Source of the DNA: Hymenobacter convexus
Lineage (GTDB): Bacteria; Bacteroidota; Bacteroidia; Cytophagales; Hymenobacteraceae
DNA: 64,000 nucleotides
Direction: 5' to 3'
NCBI RefSeq assembly: GCF_030580955.1
Contig: NZ_JAUQON010000008.1
Location: 62,001 to 126,000, forward strand
Every line of letters starts with the position of its first letter. Positions within the stretch are counted from its first letter, which is position 1. Position numbers and translations under genes: made by a program. Shown here one piece after another: positions 27,479 through 38,684 of the stretch. A model generated the notes under the pieces. That model did not search any database and was not told the origin of the DNA. It saw nothing but the letters and a program-made list of their open reading frames with translations.

Positions 27479-28564
27479 TTACTCGGCCGTCACCTTCAAA
27501 TTCGAGAGAACCCCCTGCGGCGCCTTGTAGTCGTAGGTCACCTTGTCGCCGTCTTTCACCTTGCGCAGGCCTTCCAGGAGGATACGGTCGTTGGGCGTGA
27601 TGCCGGAACCAATGATGTACAGGTCAGGCATTTCGGAGGCGATGCCGACTTCGCGCTGATGCACTACGTTGTTCTTATCCACCACGAAAACGTACTTCTT
27701 TTCGAGGATTTCGAAGGTGGCTTTCTGCGGGATGATGAGGGCGTGTTTCAGCGGCACGGTCATGAGCACGCTGCCGGTTTCGCCGTTGCGCAGCAGCCCG
27801 TCGGGGTTGGGGAAGGTGGCGCGGAAGGCAATGTTGCCGGTTTCGTTATTGAAATCAGCCTCAATGGTTTGCACGATGCCGGTCTGGTCGAATACCTCGT
27901 TGTTGGCCATGCGCAGCTTCACGTGCGCGGCCTTGTCGTTCGACTTGGCGTGCTCCTTATAGGCCAGGTACTCGGCCTCGGGCACGTTGTAGTACACCCA
28001 CATTTTGCTATTGTCCGACAGCGTCGTCAGCAAGTCGCCCTCGTCCACGAGGCTGCCCAGCCGGCCCTGGAAGTGGTCCATGATGCCGGTGAACGGGGCC
28101 TTCACTGTCGTGAATTGCAGGTGGGCCTGGGCCAGCGACACGTCGGCGTTAGCCTTGTCGTACTTAGCCTGCGACAGCGCCAACTCGCTCTTCGACACGA
28201 TGTTCTTGTCGGCCAGGTTCTTGGTGTTCTGGTATTCCATCTGCACGTAGTGTGCCTCGGCCTGCGACTTCTTCAGTTCGGCCTGGTACACAGTGGGCTT
28301 AATCTGGAACATGGTCTGGCCCTGCGCTACCTTCTGGCCCTCGTCCACGAAAATCTTCTCCAGGTAGCCCTTCTCCAACGCCCGCAGCTCGATGCGCTGG
28401 AAGGAGTGAATCTGGGCCACGTACTCCTTCGTGATGGTGGTGTCCTTCTGCAAGGGGCTGGTGGCCACCAGTCTAATCTGCTCTTCGACTTGTTTTTTCT
28501 CTTCCTTGCAGCCGGTGGTGTAGCACAAAACGCCGCAACTCAGCAGCATGAATACTCTTTTCAT
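27479..28564 (-). CDS. RND efflux periplasmic adaptor (membrane fusion protein)
   Basis: 361 residues. A lipoprotein-like N-terminus (MLLSCGVLCYTTGCKEEKK) is followed by lipoyl, alpha-hairpin and beta-barrel parts typical of HlyD/AcrA (YLEKIFVDEGQKVAQGQTMF, then VKAPFTGIMDHFQ). It links the inner-membrane pump to the outer channel. I start at 28564, where the signal peptide begins; the frame is open 27 codons further but those are not signal-like. First gene of the operon; no regulator is adjacent. Confidence 0.93.
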   Translation of the reverse strand: MKRVFMLLSCGVLCYTTGCKEEKKQVEEQIRLVATSPLQKDTTITKEYVAQIHSFQRIELRALEKGYLEKIFVDEGQKVAQGQTMFQIKPTVYQAELKKSQAEAHYVQMEYQNTKNLADKNIVSKSELALSQAKYDKANADVSLAQAHLQFTTVKAPFTGIMDHFQGRLGSLVDEGDLLTTLSDNSKMWVYYNVPEAEYLAYKEHAKSNDKAAHVKLRMANNEVFDQTGIVQTIEADFNNETGNIAFRATFPNPDGLLRNGETGSVLMTVPLKHALIIPQKATFEILEKKYVFVVDKNNVVHQREVGIASEMPDLYIIGSGITPNDRILLEGLRKVKDGDKVTYDYKAPQGVLSNLKVTAE

Positions 28565-29076
28565 AAGAACCTGGGGTAACGTGACAAGCGGGGGGTATTG
28601 CATAGAAAGCGGTAATGCGGCGGGAAACACCCAGCGGCCGGCCAAACCCAGAATGCAGTGGGGGAAGCCCGCGACGCTGGGCGCGGCCGGCAGATGGGTA
28701 GGGCCGGACTAACCGGTTTGGGGGTTATTCATACTTCACGAAAGGCGCCGCTCAACTAGCAGAACGTCCTTGGCCATCAGCAACCTGCCGGGGCCAAACC
28801 AAGCCAAAAGCGCGCATCGCAGGGTGGGAAGGGCGAGGCCGCGCGGCCTGGGTCATGGGGTGACAATACAAACTTCCCCCCGATGGCATGAAGCGGAAAT
28901 GAAGGTTTATGAAGATGAATTTTTATTTTCCGGCCCGCATCTGCCGCGTCCAGAGGCACTTTTGGGCCTGGGAGCGGGGCGGGTTGGTGAGGAATGTGAA
29001 GCCTTCCTTGTTACCTTTAATTCATCCCCCAAGCCATGACGATAAGCAGACAGGCTACTGCTTTCACCATCGAACT
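28565..29076. other. 512-base gap with no convincing gene
   Basis: It should contain the leftward promoter of the efflux operon and the rightward one of the UPF0175 gene. TACCTTTA at about 29016-29023 is a plausible -7 element for the latter. Small open frames here (for example 28770-29039 on the plus strand) have no recognisable content and overlap one another. Confidence 0.5.
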
Positions 29077-29304
29077 ATGAAGACTTTAACCCTTAGCATA
29101 CCGGATGCGCTTGATTTGGACAATCGGGACATCGCAATGATTGTCTCAACTCGCCTGTATGAGCAAGGCAAGCTCTCACTGGGCCAGGCAGCAGAAGTAG
29201 CGGGTTTGACGAAACGGGCTTTTGCCGAACTACTAGGCAGTTATGACGTGTCGATATTCAATTCGCCGGCATCTGATTTAGCCAGTGACATAGCGAATGC
29301 CTAG
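29077..29304 (+). CDS. UPF0175-family small protein, probable antitoxin
   Basis: 75 residues, full length for UPF0175. It shows the pattern LSIPDALDLDNRDIAMIVST then LYEQGKLSLGQAAEVAGLTK and FAELLGSYDV, a short helix-turn-helix-like fold. UPF0175 members are usually the first gene of a pair with a PIN-domain ribonuclease and act as its antitoxin. Here the stop codon overlaps the ATG of a toxin-like ORF that ends after 16 codons. I start at 29077; an upstream in-frame ATG at 28909 adds non-homologous residues. Confidence 0.8.
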   Translation: MKTLTLSIPDALDLDNRDIAMIVSTRLYEQGKLSLGQAAEVAGLTKRAFAELLGSYDVSIFNSPASDLASDIANA

Positions 29305-29347
29305 AACCGTTATTTCGGATACCAGCTGCTTCAGCAACAAAGCCTGA
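29297..29347 (+). pseudogene. PIN-domain toxin remnant (first 16 codons)
   Basis: The ATG at 29297 overlaps the antitoxin stop codon. It reads MPRTVISDTSCFSNKA and then stops. The first ten residues match the start of UPF0175-linked PIN toxins, including the first catalytic Asp in ISDTS. Nothing PIN-like continues in any frame, and AT-rich DNA of the next gene begins about 20 bases later. The rest was probably deleted when the downstream gene arrived. Confidence 0.6.
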
Positions 29348-29414
29348 TTTACAGAAGACGAACTATTAAAATTCGTTTTAGATTTTTTTATTTTTTAACC
29401 AAAACTCAATCATC

Positions 29415-32369
29415 ATGAATGCAGGCTCACAGTGGAGAAAGTGGAACTTTCATGTACATACAAAAGGAACAAATAAGAACAATCAGTTCTCATCCCAAAC
29501 TATGGATGATTTCTTTTTGATATTCTTTAAAGAAGCATACAACAACCAAGTATCTGCTATTGGCATAACGGATTACTTCTCAATAGAGAGATACCATGAT
29601 GCAGTTGAATATAGAAGGCAGATTAATAATAAGGTGGATTCGAATGGAATAAAGCTATTTGATGAGGCTGAAATCTTATTTATAAGCAAAATATTTTTGT
29701 TTCCAAATGTAGAGCTTAGAATGTTGCCTTCAACTGGAAAAGCTAACTTGATTAATATACATTGTTTGTTCAATCCGGACTATGTAAACGAACTAGATAA
29801 TGATTTCTTCTCACATATTACCAACCAAGAAGGTAAAAAGATGAACCGCCATGGTATCACAAGCTATGGTAGACTGCTAGACGATTCCATTTCTACACCG
29901 GAGGGACAGTATAAGAAAGGTATTGACAACTTCGCTGTGAGTTTAAGCGACTTGAAAGAACTGGCTAAAAATAAGCAATTCAGAGATAATACGTTGTTCG
30001 TTGTCAGCAACTCTGACCGTGATGGAGCTTCTGGTTTACAAGAAAGCTACGAATTGTTTGGAAATGATGGTGGAAGTATGGGTGGGGTGCGTAAATCTAT
30101 TTATTATTTATCGGATGCTATTTTTGCTACAAGCCCAGGTGCAATCAAATATTTTCTTGGAAAAAAGTCGGAAGGAAAGGATAATTATAATGAAGCATTA
30201 TACAAGCTAGAGCTGGAGCAAACGCTTGACGAAATAGGTTCTTTGAAGCCGTGCATTGTTGGCTGTGACGCCCATAAGGAACAAGACCTTTTTAAAAGGT
30301 TTACATGGGTTAAAGCAGACTTAAGTTTCGAAGGATTGAGACAAATTTGTTTCGAGCCAGAGTATCGAGTTAGAATTCAGAATAATGCGCCGGATTTCAA
30401 GGAGGAAAAGCTTCTGATTGAGAAGGTGAAATTTGTGTCACCTAACAGTGTTTTTTCTACCAATGCGATTCATTTCAATCCTAATCTAAATGTTATTATT
30501 GGTGGAAAATCGTCAGGAAAATCTATTTTACTATACGCAATTGCGAAAACCCTTTCTGCAGATTCATCAGTTTTGAAACGTGGGGATGATTCATACAAGT
30601 ATGATTTAAATAAAATCGAAAAGGATTTCGATTTTGAAATAACTACTAAGGGCGGATTTAGCCAACGGCTCAACAGAGCTGATGGGGAAAACTCCATATT
30701 GCCGGAAATAAAATATATTCCTCAAGGTTATCTCGTGAGACTTGCAGAGCCCGAATTGAATAAAACGGGAGAGTCGCTAAATAAAATTGTCAGGGATTTA
30801 ATTATTGAAGACGACTCTTCTAAAGAGGCTTACCAGGGCTTTCTCAGCAAGGTAACTCAAGGGGATAGGCTGAGAAACGCACAAATTGATTTCTACTTCG
30901 AAACGCGAGAAGAAATTGAGGCACTGGAGGAAGAACTCAAGACCAAGTCTAAAAGTGATGTATTGTCGAATAACATCGAATCAAATATAAGGAAAGTCGA
31001 GGAGTTAAATAAAGGCAACGGTTTGACAAAAGAGCAAGTTGAAGAATACAAAAAGCTTCAAACAAGTTTGGATGCAAACGGTACCAAATTCAAAAGCTAT
31101 AAGGAAGACTTATCTGCAATAAAGGCTTTCAATTATGAGCTTCTGCAGACTTTAAAAGGTCTAGCTAGTAGAAAAACTTCTTTGCTAGATAATCTAATGT
31201 TGGATGAAATCAAGGAATACTATCAGAAAGAATATGCCTTGATAGATAATCTTGTCGCATTATCAGAAGCCGTGGAGACTTCATTGCAAGTTGAAGTGAA
31301 TGAGGAAGGAAAGCGAAGGTTTAAAAATGACTGCACTTTTAAGCAGGTTATATCCCGTCTTAATGAAGAGCAGAAACGATTACATGTTGAAATTGAGCCT
31401 TATCAGAAAGATGAAGAGGTCAGAAAAGCTGTTGATGAGCTAAATGCCTCAATATCAAATGATAGAAAAGCGTTACATGATATTACATCCATAACAAAAA
31501 AAATAGCGGATAAAAAGAAAGGTCTTGATACGGCTGAGGCAGAAATATTTAAAATATATGAAAATAGTTTTAAAGAATACTTAAGTATCATAGAGCAGCT
31601 CAAAGAGAGAACTGTTGAACTAGAGAAGGATGGGCTCAAGATTGTGGGCAAAGCTCAATTTAATTTTGTCAAGTTAAGAAAGCAGCTAATACCTGTAAGT
31701 GACGGCAGAAGAGCTTCATATAATCAGTATGATATTCTGTCAGAAGCTAAAAAGGCAACTGATGAAGTTGACTTCAAGCTAATTCTTGACAGTGTCAAAC
31801 AGCTTTTTAAAGATATAACAGTTGGTATTTATAAGATTACCAACAAGATTTCCATTGCCAATGCTGTCAAATTAGTATTGGATGACTTCTTCTTTGATTA
31901 CTGGCAAATTTCTTATAAGAATGACCGTTTGGGAGAAATGTCTACCGGTAAGGCAAGCTTTGTTATACTAATGCTAATCGTTGGGCTGAGTAAGTCTAAA
32001 GCGCCGATTCTGATTGACCAACCTGAAGATAACCTAGATAATAGGTCAATAACAGCTGATTTGGTTGATTATCTTAGAAATAAGAAACTTGACAGGCAAA
32101 TAATCATTGTGACGCATAATGCTAACGTTGTTGTGAACGCAGATGCTGAAAACGTCATCGTGGCTAATCAAAAAGGCCAAAGTGACGATAATTCTACGAG
32201 CCCATTTAAGTTTGATTATATAAATGGTGCAATTGAAAACTCCTTCGAAAAACTAAATACAGAGACAGACGTCCTAAAATCCATGGGTATTAGACAGCAT
32301 ATTGCTGATATTGTCGAAGGGGGTAAAGAAGCCTTTGTTATGAGGGAAAAAAGATACCGATTTAACTGA
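29415..32369 (+). CDS. PHP-domain SMC-like ATPase (TrlF-type), probable defence protein
   Basis: 984 residues, AT-rich. The N-terminus is a PHP phosphoesterase-like domain with the metal motif His13-x-His15 (WNFHVHTKG), ITDYFSIERY and CDAHKEQDL. An ABC/SMC-type ATPase follows: Walker A GGKSSGKS at about 363-370, a long coiled coil (~480-760), signature EMSTGK at ~841-846, Walker B ILIDQPEDNLD at ~865-875, and switch His901 in VTHNANV. This architecture matches proteins annotated as the TrlF family. An ATPase coupled to a PHP hydrolase suggests a nucleic-acid-sensing effector against phage or plasmids. Isolated single gene with foreign composition; substrate not known. Confidence 0.85.
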   Translation: MNAGSQWRKWNFHVHTKGTNKNNQFSSQTMDDFFLIFFKEAYNNQVSAIGITDYFSIERYHDAVEYRRQINNKVDSNGIKLFDEAEILFISKIFLFPNVELRMLPSTGKANLINIHCLFNPDYVNELDNDFFSHITNQEGKKMNRHGITSYGRLLDDSISTPEGQYKKGIDNFAVSLSDLKELAKNKQFRDNTLFVVSNSDRDGASGLQESYELFGNDGGSMGGVRKSIYYLSDAIFATSPGAIKYFLGKKSEGKDNYNEALYKLELEQTLDEIGSLKPCIVGCDAHKEQDLFKRFTWVKADLSFEGLRQICFEPEYRVRIQNNAPDFKEEKLLIEKVKFVSPNSVFSTNAIHFNPNLNVIIGGKSSGKSILLYAIAKTLSADSSVLKRGDDSYKYDLNKIEKDFDFEITTKGGFSQRLNRADGENSILPEIKYIPQGYLVRLAEPELNKTGESLNKIVRDLIIEDDSSKEAYQGFLSKVTQGDRLRNAQIDFYFETREEIEALEEELKTKSKSDVLSNNIESNIRKVEELNKGNGLTKEQVEEYKKLQTSLDANGTKFKSYKEDLSAIKAFNYELLQTLKGLASRKTSLLDNLMLDEIKEYYQKEYALIDNLVALSEAVETSLQVEVNEEGKRRFKNDCTFKQVISRLNEEQKRLHVEIEPYQKDEEVRKAVDELNASISNDRKALHDITSITKKIADKKKGLDTAEAEIFKIYENSFKEYLSIIEQLKERTVELEKDGLKIVGKAQFNFVKLRKQLIPVSDGRRASYNQYDILSEAKKATDEVDFKLILDSVKQLFKDITVGIYKITNKISIANAVKLVLDDFFFDYWQISYKNDRLGEMSTGKASFVILMLIVGLSKSKAPILIDQPEDNLDNRSITADLVDYLRNKKLDRQIIIVTHNANVVVNADAENVIVANQKGQSDDNSTSPFKFDYINGAIENSFEKLNTETDVLKSMGIRQHIADIVEGGKEAFVMREKRYRFN

Positions 32370-32376
32370 TGTACAT

Positions 32377-32415
32377 AGAAACGCCCCGCAACGAATTCGT
32401 TACGGGGCGTTTCTT
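32377..32415 (+). terminator. Terminator, GAAACGCCCCGCAAC type
   Basis: Stem AGAAACGCCCCGCAAC paired with GTtACGGGGCGTTTCT, one mismatch. It starts 7 bases after the stop of the PHP-ATPase gene, which is AT-rich although this stem is GC-rich and identical to copies elsewhere. Confidence 0.9.
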
Positions 32416-32469
32416 TTGAGGCTTCAGCTACTGCCGCACCTTGCGGGGCGGAAGCGCTGGCGGGTGGCA

Positions 32470-34773
<2,304 letters not shown>

Positions 34774-34868
34774 TTAAAAAGTTTGCGGGCTTGCCTGGGA
34801 AGCCGTTTTGAGGGGCTGAAGCAGGGCAGTGGGCAGCAGCTTTGCACAAAGCTACTTGGTGCAAATGC

Positions 34869-34913
34869 ATAATCAAAATCGATTTTGTTTATAAATTTAT
34901 AACCAAAACCTAT
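34869..34913. promoter_or_regulatory. Putative OxyR operator between katG and oxyR
   Basis: Two near-identical 15-mers, ATAATCAAAATCGAT (34869-34883) and ATAACCAAAACCTAT (34899-34913), match at 12 of 15 positions and start 30 bases (three helical turns) apart. The second fits the ATAG-N7-CTAT plan of OxyR half-sites with one change in each conserved block. 34869-34892 is also a near-perfect 24-base palindrome. Inference from sequence; no binding data. Confidence 0.6.
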
Positions 34914-34936
34914 AAGCAGCGCGCTGCTCATCCGCC

Positions 34937-35863
34937 ATGAATCTCCAACAACTCGGCTACCTCGTGGCCTTGGATACGCACCGCCAGTTTGGCCTGGCCG
35001 CCGAAAAAAGCTTCGTGAGCCAGCCCGCGCTCAGCGTGCAGGTGCAAAAGCTGGAAGAGGAGCTGGGCGTGTTGCTGTTCGACCGCACCCAGCGCGGGGC
35101 CGAGCCCACGGCCGTTGGGGCCCAGGTCATTGCCCAGGCCCGGCGCGTGCTGCACGAAGCCCAGCAGCTGCGCGAGCTGGTGCAGGTGGCCAAAGGCGAG
35201 GTGGTGGGCGAGCTGCGCCTGGGCGTCATCTCCACACTGGCCCCGTACCTGGTGCCGCGCTTCCTGGTGGGCCTCAGCACGGCCTACCCCAATCTGCGCG
35301 TCCACATCGAGGAGCTGCGCTCGGAAGAAATCATGCTACGCCTCAAGGACTACCGGCTGGATGTGGGCCTGCTGGTCACGCCGCTCGATGACCGGCTGCT
35401 GCACGAGCTACCCCTGCTGGACGAGCCTTTCCTGCTGCTCGCCTCCGAGGACCACCCGCTGGCCGCCCGCGCCACGGTGAGCCCGGCCGACCTGGCCAGC
35501 CCCGGCCTGTGGCTGATGCAGGAGGGCCACTGCTTCCGCAACCAAGTCCTGAATCTGTGCGGCCGAGCGGCTTCCACCGGCGCGGTGGCCTACGAAAGTG
35601 GCTCCATCGAAACGCTGAAAGAACTGGTGCGCCACCACCACGGCTACACGCTGGTGCCCGAGCTGGCCGTGCTGGACGAAGTCGATAGCAACCCGCTACT
35701 CAAGCGCTTCGTGGCCCCAACCCCGGTGCGCGAGGTGAGCCTAGTGGTGCACCACGGCTTTGTGCGCACGACGTTGCTCACCGCGTTACGGGAGTTGATT
35801 CTGGCCAGCGTGCCTACTCGGTTGCGCGCGGGCAAGTCGGGCGAGAAAATTCGGTGGCGCTAA
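34937..35863 (+). CDS. oxyR: Hydrogen-peroxide-sensing LysR-family regulator
   Basis: 308 residues, LysR type. The N-terminal winged HTH (FGLAAEKSFVSQPALSVQVQ) is followed by a substrate-binding-like domain. The redox cysteines fall at residues 199 (EGHCFRN) and 208 (LNLCG), exactly the E. coli OxyR numbering, which makes the assignment strong. Oxidation would form a disulfide and turn on katG, which is divergent. A 15-mer pair in the shared promoter looks like its operator. Confidence 0.93.
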   Translation: MNLQQLGYLVALDTHRQFGLAAEKSFVSQPALSVQVQKLEEELGVLLFDRTQRGAEPTAVGAQVIAQARRVLHEAQQLRELVQVAKGEVVGELRLGVISTLAPYLVPRFLVGLSTAYPNLRVHIEELRSEEIMLRLKDYRLDVGLLVTPLDDRLLHELPLLDEPFLLLASEDHPLAARATVSPADLASPGLWLMQEGHCFRNQVLNLCGRAASTGAVAYESGSIETLKELVRHHHGYTLVPELAVLDEVDSNPLLKRFVAPTPVREVSLVVHHGFVRTTLLTALRELILASVPTRLRAGKSGEKIRWR

Positions 35864-35918
35864 CAGGTGAATCAAAAAAATATTTGGTGACAGACTCTCA
35901 AAACCCAGCATTACAAAC

Positions 35919-36356
35919 ATGAAAAGCGAAACCATCAAATCTAATATGCCTGACGTGCTGGACAACGGCCCCTTTTACCACGGTACGAGGGCAGATTTGC
36001 CGATTGGTGGATTGCTGGCAGCAGGATTCAACTCGAATTACCACCCTGAAGTCATCATGAATCACATCTATTTCACTGCTCTAGCCAATGGGGCGGGACT
36101 TGCCGCGGCCCTAGCCAAAGGTGATGGGGACGAACGTGTGTACATCGTTGAGCCGACGGGCAGCTTTGAAAATGACCCGAACGTTACGGATAAGAAATTT
36201 CCTGGTAATCCGACTCGCTCGTATCGCAGTCAGGCACCCTTGAAAATCGTTGGCGAAGTAACGGATTGGGTGAGAATAACACCCGAAGAACTCCAACTGT
36301 GGCGCGAGAGGCTGGCGAATCTTAGAGCGGATTCGAATGCAAAAATTATTAATTAG
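35919..36356 (+). CDS. arr: Rifampin ADP-ribosyltransferase (Arr family)
   Basis: 145 residues, the usual size. Motifs of the Arr family are present: FYHGTRADLPIGGLL near the N-terminus, NHIYFTALANGAGLAAALA in the middle, and RVYIVEPTGSFENDPNVTDK. The family transfers ADP-ribose from NAD+ to the C23 hydroxyl of rifamycins and inactivates them. GC content is lower than in the flanking oxyR and pao genes, and the gene is followed by a recurring terminator. Environmental chromosomal arr genes are common. Confidence 0.92.
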   Translation: MKSETIKSNMPDVLDNGPFYHGTRADLPIGGLLAAGFNSNYHPEVIMNHIYFTALANGAGLAAALAKGDGDERVYIVEPTGSFENDPNVTDKKFPGNPTRSYRSQAPLKIVGEVTDWVRITPEELQLWRERLANLRADSNAKIIN

Positions 36357-36374
36357 CCGAAACCGTAAACGCAA

Positions 36375-36408
36375 AAACGCCCCGCAACTAACTAGTTGCG
36401 GGGCGTTT
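36375..36408. terminator. Terminator, AAACGCCCCGCAAC type, between convergent genes
   Basis: Perfect 14-bp stem around a TAACTA loop and flanked by A and T runs on both sides, so it can end transcription from arr and from the leftward pao operon. Confidence 0.9.
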
Positions 36409-36443
36409 CTATGTCACTTTAGCGGCACTTGCCGCCGGAGTTT

Positions 36444-38684
36444 CTACAGCAGCTTGTCAATCGTCACGGGCAGGTCGCGCACGCGCTTGCCGGTGGCGTG
36501 GTAGATGGCATTTGTCACGGCGGCGGCTACGCCCAGCAGTCCCACTTCGCCCAGGCCTTTGATGCCGAGGGGGTTGACTTTGTCGTCTTCCTCGCTCACG
36601 AAAATCACGTCGATGTCGTGGATGTCGGCATTCACGGGGACGTGGTATTCGGCGTAGTTGTGGTTCATGTAGCGGCCGAAGCGGTGGTCCATCACCGATT
36701 CCTCCATCAAGGCCGAGCTGATACCCCACACTACGGAGCCGAGGACCTGGCTGCGGGCCGTTTTGGGGTTGATGATGCGGCCGGCGGCTACGGCATTCAC
36801 TACGCGGGTGACGTGCACGGTCATCAGGTCGGGGTCCACTTTCACTTCCACAAACACGGCATTGTGGGCGTGCATGGAGTATTTCGGCGGCTTCAGCATT
36901 TCCAGCTTGGCCAGCACCGTAGAGTTTTCAGCTTCGATTTTGGGCTCGCCGCTGGCTTGCACAAGGTCGCGCAGGACTACGGCCTGGGTTTCATCGGAGC
37001 GCAGGCGCAGCTGGCCGTTGGCAAACTGAACGTCGGCGATTTTGGCGTCCTTGAAGGCTGGGTGGTCCATTTTCTGGGCCTGTTTCAGCAGGGCTTCGCC
37101 GAGCTTGGTGCAGGCTTCCACCACGGAATTACCCACGGAGGCGGCCGTCCAGGAGCCGCCTTGCAGGGGCGACTCGGGCAGCGTGGTGTCGCCCAGCACG
37201 AAGGTGACGGCTTCGATGGGTAGGCCCATGCTTTCGGCCGCAATCTGCGTCATGATGGTGTAGGTGCCGGTGCCGATGTCGTTGGTGCCGCTGCTCACGG
37301 TGAGGTGGCCGTCGGCGTCGAGGCTGGCTTTTACCACGGCGGGCATCTTGGAAGCATCCCAGATGCCGCCGCCCATGCCCCAGCCGACCAGCATCTTGCC
37401 GTCGCGCATCGAGCCAGGCTCGGCGGTGCGCTTCTCCCAGCCAAATTTAGCCGCGCCCTCGGTGTAGCACTTGCGGAGGGCCTTGCTGGAGTAGGGGAGG
37501 TTCTGGGCCTGGTCGAAATCGGAGTAGTTGCGGATGCGGAATTCGAGCGGGTCGAGGCCGGCGGCGTAGGCCATTTCGTCCATCGCAATTTCCAACGCGA
37601 TGGAGCCCGAGGCCGCGCCGGGCGCGCGCATATCGAGCGGCGAAAACACGTCGAGCTTGCTCAGACGGTAGCCCAGTTCCACGTTTTTGCAGTCGTAGAG
37701 CGTGCCGGTCCAGCCCACCACATTTTCGGTGAAATCCTCGAACTGCGAGGTTTCGGCCACCGCAAAGTGGTTGATGCCGGTGAGCGAACCGTCCTCAGCC
37801 GTAGCCATGGCTACGTGCTGCAAGGTTTCGGGCCGGTGGCCGAAGCTGAACATCTGCTCGCGGGTGAGCGACACGCGTACCGAGCGTTCCAGCTGCAGCG
37901 AGGCCATTACGGCCAGAAACAGCTGGTACTGCGGCCGCAGGCCGGAGCCGAAGCCGCCGCCGGTGTACTTTGAAATCACCCGCGCCTCATCCTTGCTCAG
38001 CCCGAAAATCTTACTGATGTACTGCTGGCTGTTGAAAACGCCCTGCGTTTTGTCGTACACCGTCAGCTTCTTATCCCCGAGCCATTCCACCGTGGTGGCG
38101 AACATCTCCATGGGGTTGTGGTGCTGGGCGTGGTGCGAATAATTCGCCTCGATGTGCGCCACACCCTGCTTCCAGCCCTTGCCGAAGTTGCCGCGCGACT
38201 TCGGCGGCTTGTAGCCGGTTTTACCACGGCCGGGCTCGAATGCCTCGTCGATGTGCTTTACCAACTCGGTTTCGTGCGCTTCCTCCTGGTACTCAATGTG
38301 CAGGATTGACGCGGCGTAGCGGGCCAGCTCAAACGTGTCGGCCACCACCAGCGCCACGGGCTGCATGCTATACTTGATTTCGGCATCGTGAAGCGGGCGG
38401 AAGGGCGAGCCGCCGGGGGCCACGTCGTCCTTATAGCTGCGGTCGAGGAAGGCCAGCGAGGGCACGTTTTCGTGGGTGAAAACTTCCTGCACACCGGGCA
38501 AAGCCAGCACTGGGGCGGTGTCGATTTTCGTTATTTTCCCTTTGGCAATCGGGCTGCTCACTACGTATCCGTAGAGCAGATTGGGCACGCTGAATTCGGC
38601 GGCGTACTTGGCGGTGCCGGCCACTTTAGCCGGGCCATCGACGCGGTTGGTGGGTTTGCCGATGTAGTCGGTGGTGTGGCTCAT
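36444..38684 (-). CDS. paoC: Molybdopterin-binding subunit of aldehyde/xanthine dehydrogenase (PaoC/YagR type)
   Basis: 746 residues, typical for the separate large subunit. It has RVDGPAKVAGTAKYAAEF at the N-terminus, TGGGFGSGLRPQYQ for cofactor contact, and the C-terminal GLGEVGLLGVAAAV whose Glu is the catalytic base of this family. It binds Mo-cofactor and carries out hydroxylation of aldehydes or purines. Its start overlaps the stop of the FAD subunit gene by 4 bases (ATGA). Substrate cannot be fixed; PaoABC-type enzymes detoxify aromatic aldehydes. Confidence 0.9.
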   Translation of the reverse strand: MSHTTDYIGKPTNRVDGPAKVAGTAKYAAEFSVPNLLYGYVVSSPIAKGKITKIDTAPVLALPGVQEVFTHENVPSLAFLDRSYKDDVAPGGSPFRPLHDAEIKYSMQPVALVVADTFELARYAASILHIEYQEEAHETELVKHIDEAFEPGRGKTGYKPPKSRGNFGKGWKQGVAHIEANYSHHAQHHNPMEMFATTVEWLGDKKLTVYDKTQGVFNSQQYISKIFGLSKDEARVISKYTGGGFGSGLRPQYQLFLAVMASLQLERSVRVSLTREQMFSFGHRPETLQHVAMATAEDGSLTGINHFAVAETSQFEDFTENVVGWTGTLYDCKNVELGYRLSKLDVFSPLDMRAPGAASGSIALEIAMDEMAYAAGLDPLEFRIRNYSDFDQAQNLPYSSKALRKCYTEGAAKFGWEKRTAEPGSMRDGKMLVGWGMGGGIWDASKMPAVVKASLDADGHLTVSSGTNDIGTGTYTIMTQIAAESMGLPIEAVTFVLGDTTLPESPLQGGSWTAASVGNSVVEACTKLGEALLKQAQKMDHPAFKDAKIADVQFANGQLRLRSDETQAVVLRDLVQASGEPKIEAENSTVLAKLEMLKPPKYSMHAHNAVFVEVKVDPDLMTVHVTRVVNAVAAGRIINPKTARSQVLGSVVWGISSALMEESVMDHRFGRYMNHNYAEYHVPVNADIHDIDVIFVSEEDDKVNPLGIKGLGEVGLLGVAAAVTNAIYHATGKRVRDLPVTIDKLL

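Noticed and set aside
28770-29039. 89-codon ORF before the UPF0175 gene
   Set aside because: No recognisable motif, overlaps another frame and likely promoter DNA.
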